From the NCBI GenBank assembly GCA_018821535.1, contig JAHJLV010000039.1, forward strand, positions 1-58,340: a stretch of DNA of 58,340 bases, given 5' to 3'. Origin of the DNA: Pseudomonadota bacterium (GTDB taxonomy: Bacteria > Desulfobacterota > Desulfobacteria > Desulfobacterales > Desulfobacteraceae). Position 1 is the first letter of the stretch. Every line of letters starts with the position of its first letter. Under the pieces are notes generated by a model. That model saw nothing but the letters and a program-made list of their open reading frames with translations. It was not told the DNA's origin and searched no databases. This document shows, piece after piece, positions 28,081-36,290 of the stretch. The position numbers and the translations under genes are program-made.

Positions 28081-28446
28081 CTACCACAGTTGCCACACAA
28101 TATCAGGCCCTTGTTTTGCAGCCCGTACTTTTTCCATGTGTCGAAGAGATGCAAATTCTCTTTTTATCTCTTCCAGGTCAATTGATTCATCACACGCTTT
28201 TAGCAGGGAATCTGGCGTTAATGGACCTTTTTTTGCTAAAATGTCCAGCATTTTTTCCTGTAACGGGGTAAGCACTTTTTGATTTCCGACATATTTTTCA
28301 AGATTCTTGGCACTGTGAACCGCCCAGGGGTCACATGTTTTTACAGGGGAAAGCACCACCATATAGCAATCTTCACATAAAGCCTGGCCCAGATGCTCTC
28401 TTTTTTCGTTGGGGTCCAGTTTTTTATTACATCTGTCGCAGTTCAT
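28081..28446 (-). CDS. Small zinc-ribbon plus winged-helix-like protein
   Basis: A 121-residue protein of unknown function. The first 30 residues hold a zinc ribbon (C-D-R-C at residues 3-6 and C-E-D-C about 20 residues on). The C-terminal 70 residues look like a winged helix (L-T-P-L-Q-E-K-M-L-D-I-L-A-K-K-G-P-L-T). The ATG at 28446 has GAGGT a few bases upstream, better than the longer frame. Such a combination suggests a DNA- or RNA-binding regulator. No obvious partner gene. Confidence 0.8.
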   Translation of the reverse strand: MNCDRCNKKLDPNEKREHLGQALCEDCYMVVLSPVKTCDPWAVHSAKNLEKYVGNQKVLTPLQEKMLDILAKKGPLTPDSLLKACDESIDLEEIKREFASLRHMEKVRAAKQGPDIVWQLW

Positions 28447-28582
28447 CTGAAACCTCATATAAAACATTAAAATTTAGTTTTTAAAAAAGTTAATGACACA
28501 TCAGGCCTTGTCAAGTTGCCATGCAATGGCATCTCAATATCAGATGTGGATTATTTAAACCAGACAGGTGCTGTCGATCGGG

Positions 28583-29281
28583 TCACAGACCAATAGGCAA
28601 AAACGCCATTCCGACAGTTTGGATGACCTCTTTGATTATTCTGCCATTGCGTGTAGCAACAATTTTTGCCATGGTGTCCTGAAGAGAAATCAGTTTGCCG
28701 AAAATGCGTTCATAACTCAGGTTCACTGTGTCACCATCGATTTCATTGGTCAAAAGGAACGCAGTGCCATCCTGCTTATGGCGGGTGTTCAGTCGCCAGA
28801 CAAGAATTTCAATATTTCTTGCGCTGTTATAAAGGTTCTGTTCATTCAGATAATCCAGCAGATAAAGCTCGCATTTGCTGTTATAGGCTCTGTGAATCAT
28901 GGTATTGAGGCCGTAAATGACGGCAAATACCCTGTCTCCTTTATATTCGGGGTCAAACCCCAGCAGGATGGCATCGGTGCTTTCCTTGAATCCAAGATCT
29001 TTATACGGGGAATGAGGGGGACAGGTGAAGAGCTGATTGATGCGGTCATCAATGGTGAATCCCGGGACTTTTTTCAATTCTTCGGGATTTTTTTTGTATA
29101 ATTTTCGGGTCAGTGTTTTTAAAAGGTCTGTGGTTTGTCTGATATGAACTTCTGATACAATATTGATATTTGTTTTTGCCAGATTTTTAACCTGAAAGTC
29201 TTCGGGGCCGCCACAGCCGGGCAGCGATACGATGAAGAGAACACAAAGAAATAAAAATTTATTCAGGATGAAATCTAAAAT
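28583..29281 (-). CDS. Putative lipoprotein with an ATT start codon
   Basis: The reading frame is much longer than its first TTG (29077) suggests. Read upstream it continues through a clear lipoprotein signal peptide: a hydrophobic run F-L-F-L-C-V-L-F-I-V-S and a lipobox L-P-G-C, then G-G-P-E. An in-frame TAA at 29296-29294 closes the frame and no ATG, GTG or TTG occurs between it and the signal peptide. The only start near the AAAAGGA ribosome site is ATT, at 29281 (seven bases away) or 29284. The mature protein of about 210 residues is not recognised; it contains D-x-R-I-N-Q-L-F, a G-D-R-V-F-A-V-I-Y-G-L strand and ends near G-M-A-F-L-P-I-G-L. Probably a membrane-anchored periplasmic protein. 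Confidence 0.75.
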   Translation of the reverse strand: MLDFILNKFLFLCVLFIVSLPGCGGPEDFQVKNLAKTNINIVSEVHIRQTTDLLKTLTRKLYKKNPEELKKVPGFTIDDRINQLFTCPPHSPYKDLGFKESTDAILLGFDPEYKGDRVFAVIYGLNTMIHRAYNSKCELYLLDYLNEQNLYNSARNIEILVWRLNTRHKQDGTAFLLTNEIDGDTVNLSYERIFGKLISLQDTMAKIVATRNGRIIKEVIQTVGMAFLPIGL

Positions 29282-29295
29282 AATGTGTTCCTTTT

Positions 29296-29335
29296 AAAAA
29301 AACCCCCCTGATTCTGCTATTCGTGTTTCAGGGGG
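29296..29335 (-). terminator. Rho-independent terminator after the NifU-like gene
   Basis: On the minus strand an eight-bp stem CCCCCTGA/TCAGGGGG with a 16-base loop is followed by seven T. It lies between the NifU-like gene and the lipoprotein gene, so the lipoprotein's AAAAGGA ribosome site begins right at the end of the T-run and its own promoter must lie in or after the terminator, or it depends on read-through. Confidence 0.88.
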
Positions 29336-29341
29336 AGAATT

Positions 29342-29782
29342 TTAGACGGTCTGCCGGGTTTTGAATTCTTCTATTCCCTTGTGCAGGGTTTTTACAGCAA
29401 GCTGAATACAATGATGTTTTTTTTCAGGGATGTTTTCCAACGCTTTGAAGACGTGTCCGTCATTGATTAACAGCGCTTCATCCAGTGTTTTCCCTTTTAC
29501 CAGGTCAACTGCGGCCATGGCAGCGGAGATAGCTCCGGCACAGCCGGTGATTTCATATCGGACATCTTCAATTATAGTGTTGTCATCAATTTTTAAATAT
29601 ACCTTCATGGTGTCACCGCAGGAACCGATTTTTTCAGAGATCTGGTCTGCGTTTTCAATATGTCCCATATATTTTTTTTCAAGATAATATTTGATTGCCG
29701 GGTCGGCATATCCTGCATCTGACAGCATCTTGCGTTCAGCATCAGATGATGAGGTGTTCAGTGTCACGGTTTTTTCCTTCAT
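29342..29782 (-). CDS. IscU/NifU-type Fe-S cluster scaffold
   Basis: A 146-residue protein with the three cluster-binding cysteines of the IscU/NifU N-terminal domain: C-G-D (I-G-S-C-G-D-T-M), then G-C-A-G-A, and H-H-C-I-Q-L-A. The Asp next to the first Cys is present, as needed for cluster transfer. About 30 residues precede the domain. No iscS or nifS lies next to it. It is followed by a strong terminator, so it is a single-gene unit. A perfect palindrome overlaps its leader just upstream. Confidence 0.9.
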   Translation of the reverse strand: MKEKTVTLNTSSSDAERKMLSDAGYADPAIKYYLEKKYMGHIENADQISEKIGSCGDTMKVYLKIDDNTIIEDVRYEITGCAGAISAAMAAVDLVKGKTLDEALLINDGHVFKALENIPEKKHHCIQLAVKTLHKGIEEFKTRQTV

Positions 29783-29789
29783 TATACCC

Positions 29790-29821
29790 TTATCATACGG
29801 ATAATTTATCGGGTATGATAA
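29790..29821 (-). promoter_or_regulatory. Palindrome (9-bp arms) in front of the NifU-like gene
   Basis: TTATCATAC and GTATGATAA form perfect nine-base arms around a 14-base centre, eight bases before the ATG on the minus strand; one arm runs into the AAGGG ribosome site. ATAC...GTAT halves with about this spacing are typical of Rrf2-family (IscR-like) operators, which often control Fe-S genes. An mRNA hairpin hiding the ribosome site is the other reading. Confidence 0.55.
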
Positions 29822-30013
29822 TAAAATATCCTGTTGTTAAAATAAAATGATGAACCTTAAATTAATTAATTTCTTTTTTATGTCAAGCAAAATGGGTAAA
29901 AGATATGATATATAACACAATAACACAGTTTTATTTTATATAAAGGTTTGCGTGCAGTCCGGCAGGCGTTTAAAATCCTTGATTATGGAAAACCAAATAC
30001 TGTAAAAGAAATT

Positions 30014-31504
30014 ATGCTTACATATTCTACACCCTTACAATATCTGAATGATATATCCACATGGCTGTCCTGTGTTCAGGACCCGGATCATCTGCCGACG
30101 CTCATTGTGAACACGGCAGCACGGATGATGCAGGCAAAGGCAAGCTCTCTTCTGTTGCTGGATGAGGATGGAGAGACCCTGCGGTTTGAAGTGGCCACTG
30201 GCCCTAAAAGCGAGGAAATCAAAAAGCATGAGCTCAAGGTGGGGCAGGGCATTGCAGGCTTTGTGGCCAGAACGGGCGAGCCACTTTTGGTTGAGGATGT
30301 CACAAAGGATTCCCGATGGCATAAGACCATCAGCAAGAATATCGAGTTTAAAACAAAATCCATTGCCTGCTCCCCTTTGAAAAATCATTCCCAGGTGATC
30401 GGGGTTCTGCAGATTATTGACAGAAAGGATGACCGGCCGTTTGATCAGGATGATCTGGATATGCTCAATGTTTTTGCCAATGTATGTTCCGAGGTTATTC
30501 TTCATGCGCGCAGAGTGGAAAGTGCAAATCGAAAAAACAGAGAGCTGACAGATCTTGCCGGTGAAAAATACAAGATTGTGGGCAACAGCCGGGAAGTGAA
30601 AAAAGCGGTTTCTGAAGGTTTGAAAGTTGCCAATACAAAAGCCAGTGTGCTGATTTTAGGAGAAAGCGGAACCGGAAAAGAGCTGATGGCCAGAATGATC
30701 CACATGCAAAGCTCCAGAAAGGATTTTCCTCTGGTGGTCATCAATTGCGGGGCACTGACAGAAACCCTGCTGGAAGATGAACTTTTCGGGCATGAAAAAG
30801 GGGCATATACAGGGGCCGTGTCTTTAAAAAAAGGAAAATTTGAACTGGCAGACAAGGGGACGGTTTTCCTGGATGAGATTGGAGAGATGAGTCTGAATAT
30901 GCAGACCCGTCTTTTGAGGGTTCTGCAGGAAGGGGTGTACTGCAGGATAGGCGGGAATCAGGATATCCATGTGGATGTCCGGGTGATTTCTGCCACAAAC
31001 CGGGATATTGAAAAAGAAGTTGCTGAAAAAAATTTCAGAGAAGATCTTTACTACCGCCTGAATGTCGTGAAAATAAAAATGCCGCCATTAAGAAAACGTA
31101 TTAATGATATCCTGCTGCTGGCGGATTATTTTCTTGAAATGTTTAAAAAAGAGCAGTCCAGACCTGAACTGGAATTCATGCCATCAACTGTCCAGATACT
31201 TAAAAACCATTTCTGGCCCGGAAATATCAGAGAATTGAAAAATGCTGTTGAACGGGCAGTGATCATGTGCGAGGGGCCAAAGATATCACCGGATGATCTT
31301 CCGTTTTCTTCATCCGTAAAAAAAGAATCCATTCAGGTGGAAAGCTGTGACTTAAAACTTGCAGTGCATGAGTTTAAAAAACAGTTTATTGTCCGCATGC
31401 TGGAGTCTGTGAACGGGAACCGGACCCACGCTGCAAAGATACTTAAAATCCAGAGAACATATCTTTCCCGTTTGATTGTGGAGCTGGATATAAAAGGCGT
31501 TTGA
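30014..31504 (+). CDS. Sigma54-dependent activator with GAF sensor domain
   Basis: A 496-residue bacterial enhancer-binding protein: GAF domain (about residues 20-175), AAA+ domain with Walker A GESGTGKE, the sigma54-contact loop as GAYTGA (variant of GAFTGA), Walker B GTVFLDEIGEM, and an R-finger region R-E-D-L-Y-Y-R-L-N-V, then a Fis-type helix-turn-helix (HAAKILKIQRTYLSRLI). It acts on RNA polymerase holding sigma54 in response to a small ligand or redox change in the GAF domain. The ATG at 30014 is used; a TTG at 29948 would add 22 residues but sits too close to its ribosome-like site. No obvious -24/-12 site was found next to it. Confidence 0.93.
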   Translation: MLTYSTPLQYLNDISTWLSCVQDPDHLPTLIVNTAARMMQAKASSLLLLDEDGETLRFEVATGPKSEEIKKHELKVGQGIAGFVARTGEPLLVEDVTKDSRWHKTISKNIEFKTKSIACSPLKNHSQVIGVLQIIDRKDDRPFDQDDLDMLNVFANVCSEVILHARRVESANRKNRELTDLAGEKYKIVGNSREVKKAVSEGLKVANTKASVLILGESGTGKELMARMIHMQSSRKDFPLVVINCGALTETLLEDELFGHEKGAYTGAVSLKKGKFELADKGTVFLDEIGEMSLNMQTRLLRVLQEGVYCRIGGNQDIHVDVRVISATNRDIEKEVAEKNFREDLYYRLNVVKIKMPPLRKRINDILLLADYFLEMFKKEQSRPELEFMPSTVQILKNHFWPGNIRELKNAVERAVIMCEGPKISPDDLPFSSSVKKESIQVESCDLKLAVHEFKKQFIVRMLESVNGNRTHAAKILKIQRTYLSRLIVELDIKGV

Positions 31505-31534
31505 TTAACAAAACAAGAACTCAAGGCTTGAATT

Positions 31535-31780
31535 ATGGAAAATAATAATAAAAAAGCGTTACCACCGGGTCCCCCTGCAATGAACCCTTATATCTTTACA
31601 GGGCTTTTGATCGGTTTTGGATTATGGTGTTTCTGGGATGGTTTTTTAACATCTGATTTAGAGATGCAGGAACATGCAACATTTAATAAAGTGTTGAGTG
31701 TTTTTTTTCTTGTCTGGGGTGTGTATGATTTTTTTAAAATACGAAAGAGACAAAAAAAAGCCAAACAATCTGAAGATTAA
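31535..31780 (+). CDS. Small two-helix membrane protein
   Basis: An 81-residue protein with a Pro/Gly-rich start (P-P-G-P-P-A-M-N-P-Y), two hydrophobic helices at about residues 18-38 and 48-65, and a basic tail (R-K-R-Q-K-K-A-K). Not recognised. It starts 30 bp after the sigma54 activator and is probably co-transcribed with it. Confidence 0.75.
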   Translation: MENNNKKALPPGPPAMNPYIFTGLLIGFGLWCFWDGFLTSDLEMQEHATFNKVLSVFFLVWGVYDFFKIRKRQKKAKQSED

Positions 31781-31939
31781 TCGGTTGTAATCTGTTTTAT
31801 TTGCGGAAAACCTCAATCATTTCATCTCTCCTAATGGATTGAAATCATTTAAAATAAGTTTATTATCCGTGTTTTTGGGTTGCTTAATCTAAAAAATACT
31901 GATAGTTTTCCATCCTTAATTTGGAATAATACTATTATT

Positions 31940-33553
31940 ATGAATACAGCTCTAAAAAATATCGACAAATCCCTTTTAAAGGAAATCAGCAAACGAAGAA
32001 CTTTTGCCATTATCAGTCATCCGGACGCGGGCAAAACAACCCTGACAGAAAAATTATTGTTGTTTGGCGGGGCAATTCAGCAGGCCGGAGCAGTCAAATC
32101 CAGAAAAATTGAAAAAGCAGCCACCAGTGATTTTCTGTCCATTGAGCAGGAAAGAGGCATCAGTGTATCCTCTTCTGTAATGAAATTCAATTACAGAGGA
32201 TACGAGATCAATCTTCTGGATACTCCGGGCCATAAGGATTTCAGTGAAGACACCTATCGTGTGCTGACTGCCGTTGATTGTGCAATCATGATTATTGACA
32301 GTGCAAAAGGAGTTGAGCCTCAGACCCAGAAGCTGATGGAAGTCTGCAGAATGCGTAATACCCCTATCATTACTTTTATAAACAAACTGGACAGGGAAGG
32401 GCTTGAACCCCTTGAAATCTTTAATGATATCGAGGATAAACTGCAGATAGAATGTGTGCCTTTAACCTGGCCTCTGGGTATGGGCAAGCGCTTTAAGGGG
32501 GTTTATAATCTTGAAAAAAAGGAACTGGGTCTTTTTTCACCAGGATATACGCCCAAAGATGGTGGCGGGATTCTGATCACTGACCTTTCAGATGCCAGGC
32601 TGGATGAACTGATCGGAAAAAGTCAGGCGGATCAGCTCAGAGAAGATGTGGATTTGATTGATGGCGCTTCTGAACCCTTTGATTTGAGATTGTACCTGAA
32701 CGGCACACAGACACCGGTGTTTTTTGGCTCAGCTATTAATAATTTCGGGGTTAAGGAAATGCTGGATTCCTTTGTGAAGATTGCGCCGCAGCCGGGAATC
32801 CGGCCGACAGCAACCCGGGATGTTGATCCCCATGAAGAGGATTTTTCAGGGTTCACATTTAAAATTCAGGCCAACATGGACCCTGAACACCGGGACCGGA
32901 TTGCGTTTTTCAGGATCTGTTCCGGAAAATTTACCAAGGGCATGAAGGTTCGGCATCACCGTATCGGAAAAGATATTAAGATTGCCAATGCCACCATTTT
33001 TATGGCCCAGGAAAGAAATAATGTGGAGGAAGCCTATCCGGGTGATATTATCGGGATTCATAATCACGGGACCATCAAGATCGGCGATACCTTTACCACA
33101 AAAGAACCCTTGAAATTTTTAGGCATCCCCAATTTTGCGCCGGAGCATTTCAGGCGGGTGGTGCTCAAAGATCCTTTAAAGGCAAAGGCGCTTCAAAAAG
33201 GGCTGCTGCAGTTGTCAGAAGAAGGAACCATTCAGGTTTTCCGGCCGTTGATAGGGAACATGCATATCATCGGCGCTGTGGGCGTTCTTCAGTTTGATGT
33301 GACCATGGCGCGGCTGAAAGCCGAATACAGCGTGAATGCTGTTTATGAAACCATTGATCTGGCCATTGCACGGTGGGTCACCTGTGAGGATGAAAAAATG
33401 CTGCGGGAGTTCACAAAAAGGAATGAATCCGGCCTTGCGATAGATTCAGAAGACCGGCTGATATTTTTGACAACCAGCGAGTATCAGCTGGGATTCACGC
33501 TGGAAAAATGGCCACAGATAAAATTTCATAAAACCCGGGAGCATAATCTATAA
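31940..33553 (+). CDS. prfC: Peptide chain release factor 3
   Basis: RF3 is the GTPase that removes RF1/RF2 from the ribosome after termination. The 537-residue protein has the GTP-binding motifs [15 protein letters not shown] (G1), the RGISVSSSV switch (G2), [13 protein letters not shown] (G3) and FINKLDRE (G4), followed by domain II and a C-terminal domain ending in [15 protein letters not shown] use the ATG at 31940; the longer frame from 31880 adds 20 residues not typical of RF3. Confidence 0.96.
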   Translation: MNTALKNIDKSLLKEISKRRTFAIISHPDAGKTTLTEKLLLFGGAIQQAGAVKSRKIEKAATSDFLSIEQERGISVSSSVMKFNYRGYEINLLDTPGHKDFSEDTYRVLTAVDCAIMIIDSAKGVEPQTQKLMEVCRMRNTPIITFINKLDREGLEPLEIFNDIEDKLQIECVPLTWPLGMGKRFKGVYNLEKKELGLFSPGYTPKDGGGILITDLSDARLDELIGKSQADQLREDVDLIDGASEPFDLRLYLNGTQTPVFFGSAINNFGVKEMLDSFVKIAPQPGIRPTATRDVDPHEEDFSGFTFKIQANMDPEHRDRIAFFRICSGKFTKGMKVRHHRIGKDIKIANATIFMAQERNNVEEAYPGDIIGIHNHGTIKIGDTFTTKEPLKFLGIPNFAPEHFRRVVLKDPLKAKALQKGLLQLSEEGTIQVFRPLIGNMHIIGAVGVLQFDVTMARLKAEYSVNAVYETIDLAIARWVTCEDEKMLREFTKRNESGLAIDSEDRLIFLTTSEYQLGFTLEKWPQIKFHKTREHNL

Positions 33554-33613
33554 ACACCGATTGTACCCGGAAAATATAACTGACCAACTATAATTAAGAT
33601 AAAGGAAAAACAA

Positions 33614-34702
33614 ATGACAGACAAAAGAATTCACAATTTCAATGCCGGCCCGGCTGCGCTGCCGCTTAAAGTTCTTAAGGAGATCCAGGCTTCTTTTTTA
33701 AATTTTGACAATTCCGGCATGTCCATCACTGAAGTCAGCCACAGATCCAAATATTTTGATAATGTTATCAATAGTGCGGTTGCAAGAACAAAAAGACTTT
33801 TGAATCTGGATGACAGATTCCATGTCCTGTTTATTCAGGGCGGCGCTTCCCTGCAGTTTGCCATGGCCCCGATGAATTTTCTGTCTGCAGAGGATTCTGC
33901 AGATTATGTCAACACCGGAACCTGGTCCACCAAGGCCATTAAGGAAGTCGGGATTGTAAAAAAGAACTGCAAGGTGGTTGCGTCTTCCGAAGACAAGGAT
34001 TTTTCTTATATTCCTCAAGATGTTAAATTTTCCAGTAATGCAAAATATGTTCACCTGACATCCAATAATACCATTAAAGGAACCCAGTATCAGACCTTCC
34101 CGGACACAAAAGGCGTGCCCATTGTCTGTGATATGTCATCAGACATATTTTCCCGGCCTCTTGATATGGAAAAATTCGGCATGATTTATGCCGGTGCCCA
34201 GAAAAATATCGGCCCTTCCGGAACCTGTATGGTGATTCTGCGCCAGGATATGCTGGATATGTGCAATAAGGATCTGCCGTCCATGCTCAGATATTCCATC
34301 TATGCTGAAAAAAATTCCATGTATAATACACCGCCGTGTTTTGGCATCTATACCATTGATCTGGTATTAAAATGGATTGAAGAAGACATCGGCGGTCTTG
34401 AAAAAATGGAAGCGTACAATATTAAAAAAGCAGATATCCTGTATGATTTTATTGATTCAAGTGATTTTTACAGAACCACTGCACAAAAATATTCAAGATC
34501 CTTGATGAATGTGACCTTCAGGCTTCCCAGTGAAGACCTGGAAAAAAAGTTTATTGCAGAATCTGCCCAAAAAAGTCTGGGCGGCCTTAAAGGACACCGG
34601 TCTGTCGGCGGATGCCGTGCCTCCATCTATAACGCGACAACCATGGAAGGCATAGAGGCGCTTGTTGATTTCATGAAAGCTTTTGAAAAGGAGAATAAAT
34701 AA
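33614..34702 (+). CDS. serC: Phosphoserine aminotransferase
   Basis: SerC transfers the amino group from glutamate to 3-phosphohydroxypyruvate, producing phosphoserine and 2-oxoglutarate. The 362-residue class V aminotransferase starts with HNFNAGPAALP and carries the PLP lysine in YAGAQKNIGPSG, with the C-terminal GHRSVGGCRASIYNA signature. AAAGGA precedes the ATG. Its stop overlaps the serA ribosome region (the last base is the first base of serA), so serC and serA are translated together. Confidence 0.97.
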   Translation: MTDKRIHNFNAGPAALPLKVLKEIQASFLNFDNSGMSITEVSHRSKYFDNVINSAVARTKRLLNLDDRFHVLFIQGGASLQFAMAPMNFLSAEDSADYVNTGTWSTKAIKEVGIVKKNCKVVASSEDKDFSYIPQDVKFSSNAKYVHLTSNNTIKGTQYQTFPDTKGVPIVCDMSSDIFSRPLDMEKFGMIYAGAQKNIGPSGTCMVILRQDMLDMCNKDLPSMLRYSIYAEKNSMYNTPPCFGIYTIDLVLKWIEEDIGGLEKMEAYNIKKADILYDFIDSSDFYRTTAQKYSRSLMNVTFRLPSEDLEKKFIAESAQKSLGGLKGHRSVGGCRASIYNATTMEGIEALVDFMKAFEKENK

Positions 34703-36282
34703 TGAAAGTACTGGTCAGTGACAAGATGGGGGATGCCGGACTGGATATCTTCCGGAATCAGGAAGGTATTGAGCTGGATGTTAAGGTCGGCTTGTCTCCG
34801 GATGAATTAAAAGAAATTATCGGCCAGTATGACGGTCTTGCCATTCGAAGCGCAACAAAAGTAACCAAAGAGATCCTTGATGCGGCAAAGAATCTTAAAG
34901 TCATTGCCAGAGCAGGTATCGGGCTTGATAATGTTGATATTGATGAAGCCACCAAACACGGCGTGGCTGTCATGAATACCCCTGGCGGAAACACTGTCAC
35001 CACAGCTGAACATGCCATTGCCATGATGATGGCCCTTACCCGGAATATCCCCAGGGCCACCATGTCCATGAAAGCAGGCAAATGGGAGAAAAAACTGCTT
35101 CAGGGAAGAGAAGTGCGCAACAAGGTGTTCGGTGTGATCGGCTTTGGTAATATCGGATCTATTGCGGCTGGGCTTGCAAAGGGGCTGCAGATGAAAGTCA
35201 TTGTATTTGATCCCAATATCTCCCAGGAACATATTGAAAAAGCAGGCTTTGACTATGTCACTCTGGATGAATTATACGCACAGGCAGATTATATCACCAT
35301 TCATGTCCCTAAAATGGATGGTACCATTGATCTTCTGGACGCAGAGGCATTTGCAAAAATGAAAGACGGTGTCATGGTTATTAACTGTGCAAGAGGTGGA
35401 ATTATCAATGAATCTGCTTTGTATGATGCCATTGTTTCCGGGAAAGTCGCAGGCGCAGCCCTTGACGTATTCTCCACAGAACCTCCGGGAGATCATCCCT
35501 TGCTGACACTTGATCAGGTGATTGCAACGCCTCATCTGGGCGCATCCACGCTGGAAGCCCAGACCAATGTATCGGTTGCGGCTGCCAACCAGATTATTGC
35601 CTATCTGCTTCATGATACGGTCATTAATGCGGTAAATGTGCCGTCTGTTACCGGCGAAATTTTAAAACAGCTTGCGCCGTTTATTTATCTTTCAGGCAAA
35701 ATGGGAAAAATGCTTGCCCAGATTACAAAGGGCGGGGTAAAAGAAGTCAATATCGAATATATCGGTAAATTTCCTGATCTGGACCTTAAACCCGTCAGTG
35801 TATCCGGAATTAAAGACATGCTGGCCCAGTTTGTTCAGCATGAGGTCAATTCTGTCAATGCGATTTCTTTTGCCAATGAAATGGGAATAAAAATCACAGA
35901 ATCCACCTCTCAGGAAGCAGGGAATTTTTTAAATCTTGTCCGGATGAAGGTTGTTACGGATATAGAAACCAATATCCTTGAAGGAACCATTTTTGGAAAA
36001 GATGATGCCAGAATAGTACGGATTAATAAATTCCGTCTGGAAGTGATCCCCGAAGGATACCTGAGTTTGATTCACAATGTGGACAAACCCGGCTCTATTG
36101 GCGCTATGGGAACAACACTGGGAAAACACGGCATTAATATTGCCCGCATGATGGTGGGACGCGAAGATGACGGACAGAGAAATATCATCTTTTTGAGAAC
36201 CGATACACCGGTTCCGCCTGAAGTGGTTAAGGAAATAGAAGATCTTGATCTGGTTGTCAGCATGGCAACCTTTGAACTTTAA
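34702..36282 (+). CDS. serA: D-3-phosphoglycerate dehydrogenase (long form)
   Basis: SerA oxidises 3-phosphoglycerate to 3-phosphohydroxypyruvate, opening serine synthesis; many SerA enzymes also reduce 2-oxoglutarate to D-2-hydroxyglutarate. The 526-residue protein has substrate and NAD-binding domains (GFGNIGSIAA), the catalytic Arg in NCARGGIINE, and the catalytic His in TPHLGAST. An allosteric-substrate-binding domain (about 320-450) and a C-terminal ACT domain (I-H-N-V-D-K-P-G-S-I-G) follow, so feedback control by serine is likely. It overlaps serC and is followed eight bases later by a large FAD/Fe-S dehydrogenase. Confidence 0.97.
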   Translation: MKVLVSDKMGDAGLDIFRNQEGIELDVKVGLSPDELKEIIGQYDGLAIRSATKVTKEILDAAKNLKVIARAGIGLDNVDIDEATKHGVAVMNTPGGNTVTTAEHAIAMMMALTRNIPRATMSMKAGKWEKKLLQGREVRNKVFGVIGFGNIGSIAAGLAKGLQMKVIVFDPNISQEHIEKAGFDYVTLDELYAQADYITIHVPKMDGTIDLLDAEAFAKMKDGVMVINCARGGIINESALYDAIVSGKVAGAALDVFSTEPPGDHPLLTLDQVIATPHLGASTLEAQTNVSVAAANQIIAYLLHDTVINAVNVPSVTGEILKQLAPFIYLSGKMGKMLAQITKGGVKEVNIEYIGKFPDLDLKPVSVSGIKDMLAQFVQHEVNSVNAISFANEMGIKITESTSQEAGNFLNLVRMKVVTDIETNILEGTIFGKDDARIVRINKFRLEVIPEGYLSLIHNVDKPGSIGAMGTTLGKHGINIARMMVGREDDGQRNIIFLRTDTPVPPEVVKEIEDLDLVVSMATFEL

Positions 36283-36290
36283 ATAAACAT

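Noticed and set aside
28568..29101. A plus-strand frame of 177 residues
   Set aside because: It overlaps the lipoprotein gene, which has a signal peptide and lipobox; no ribosome site or known motif supports the plus strand.
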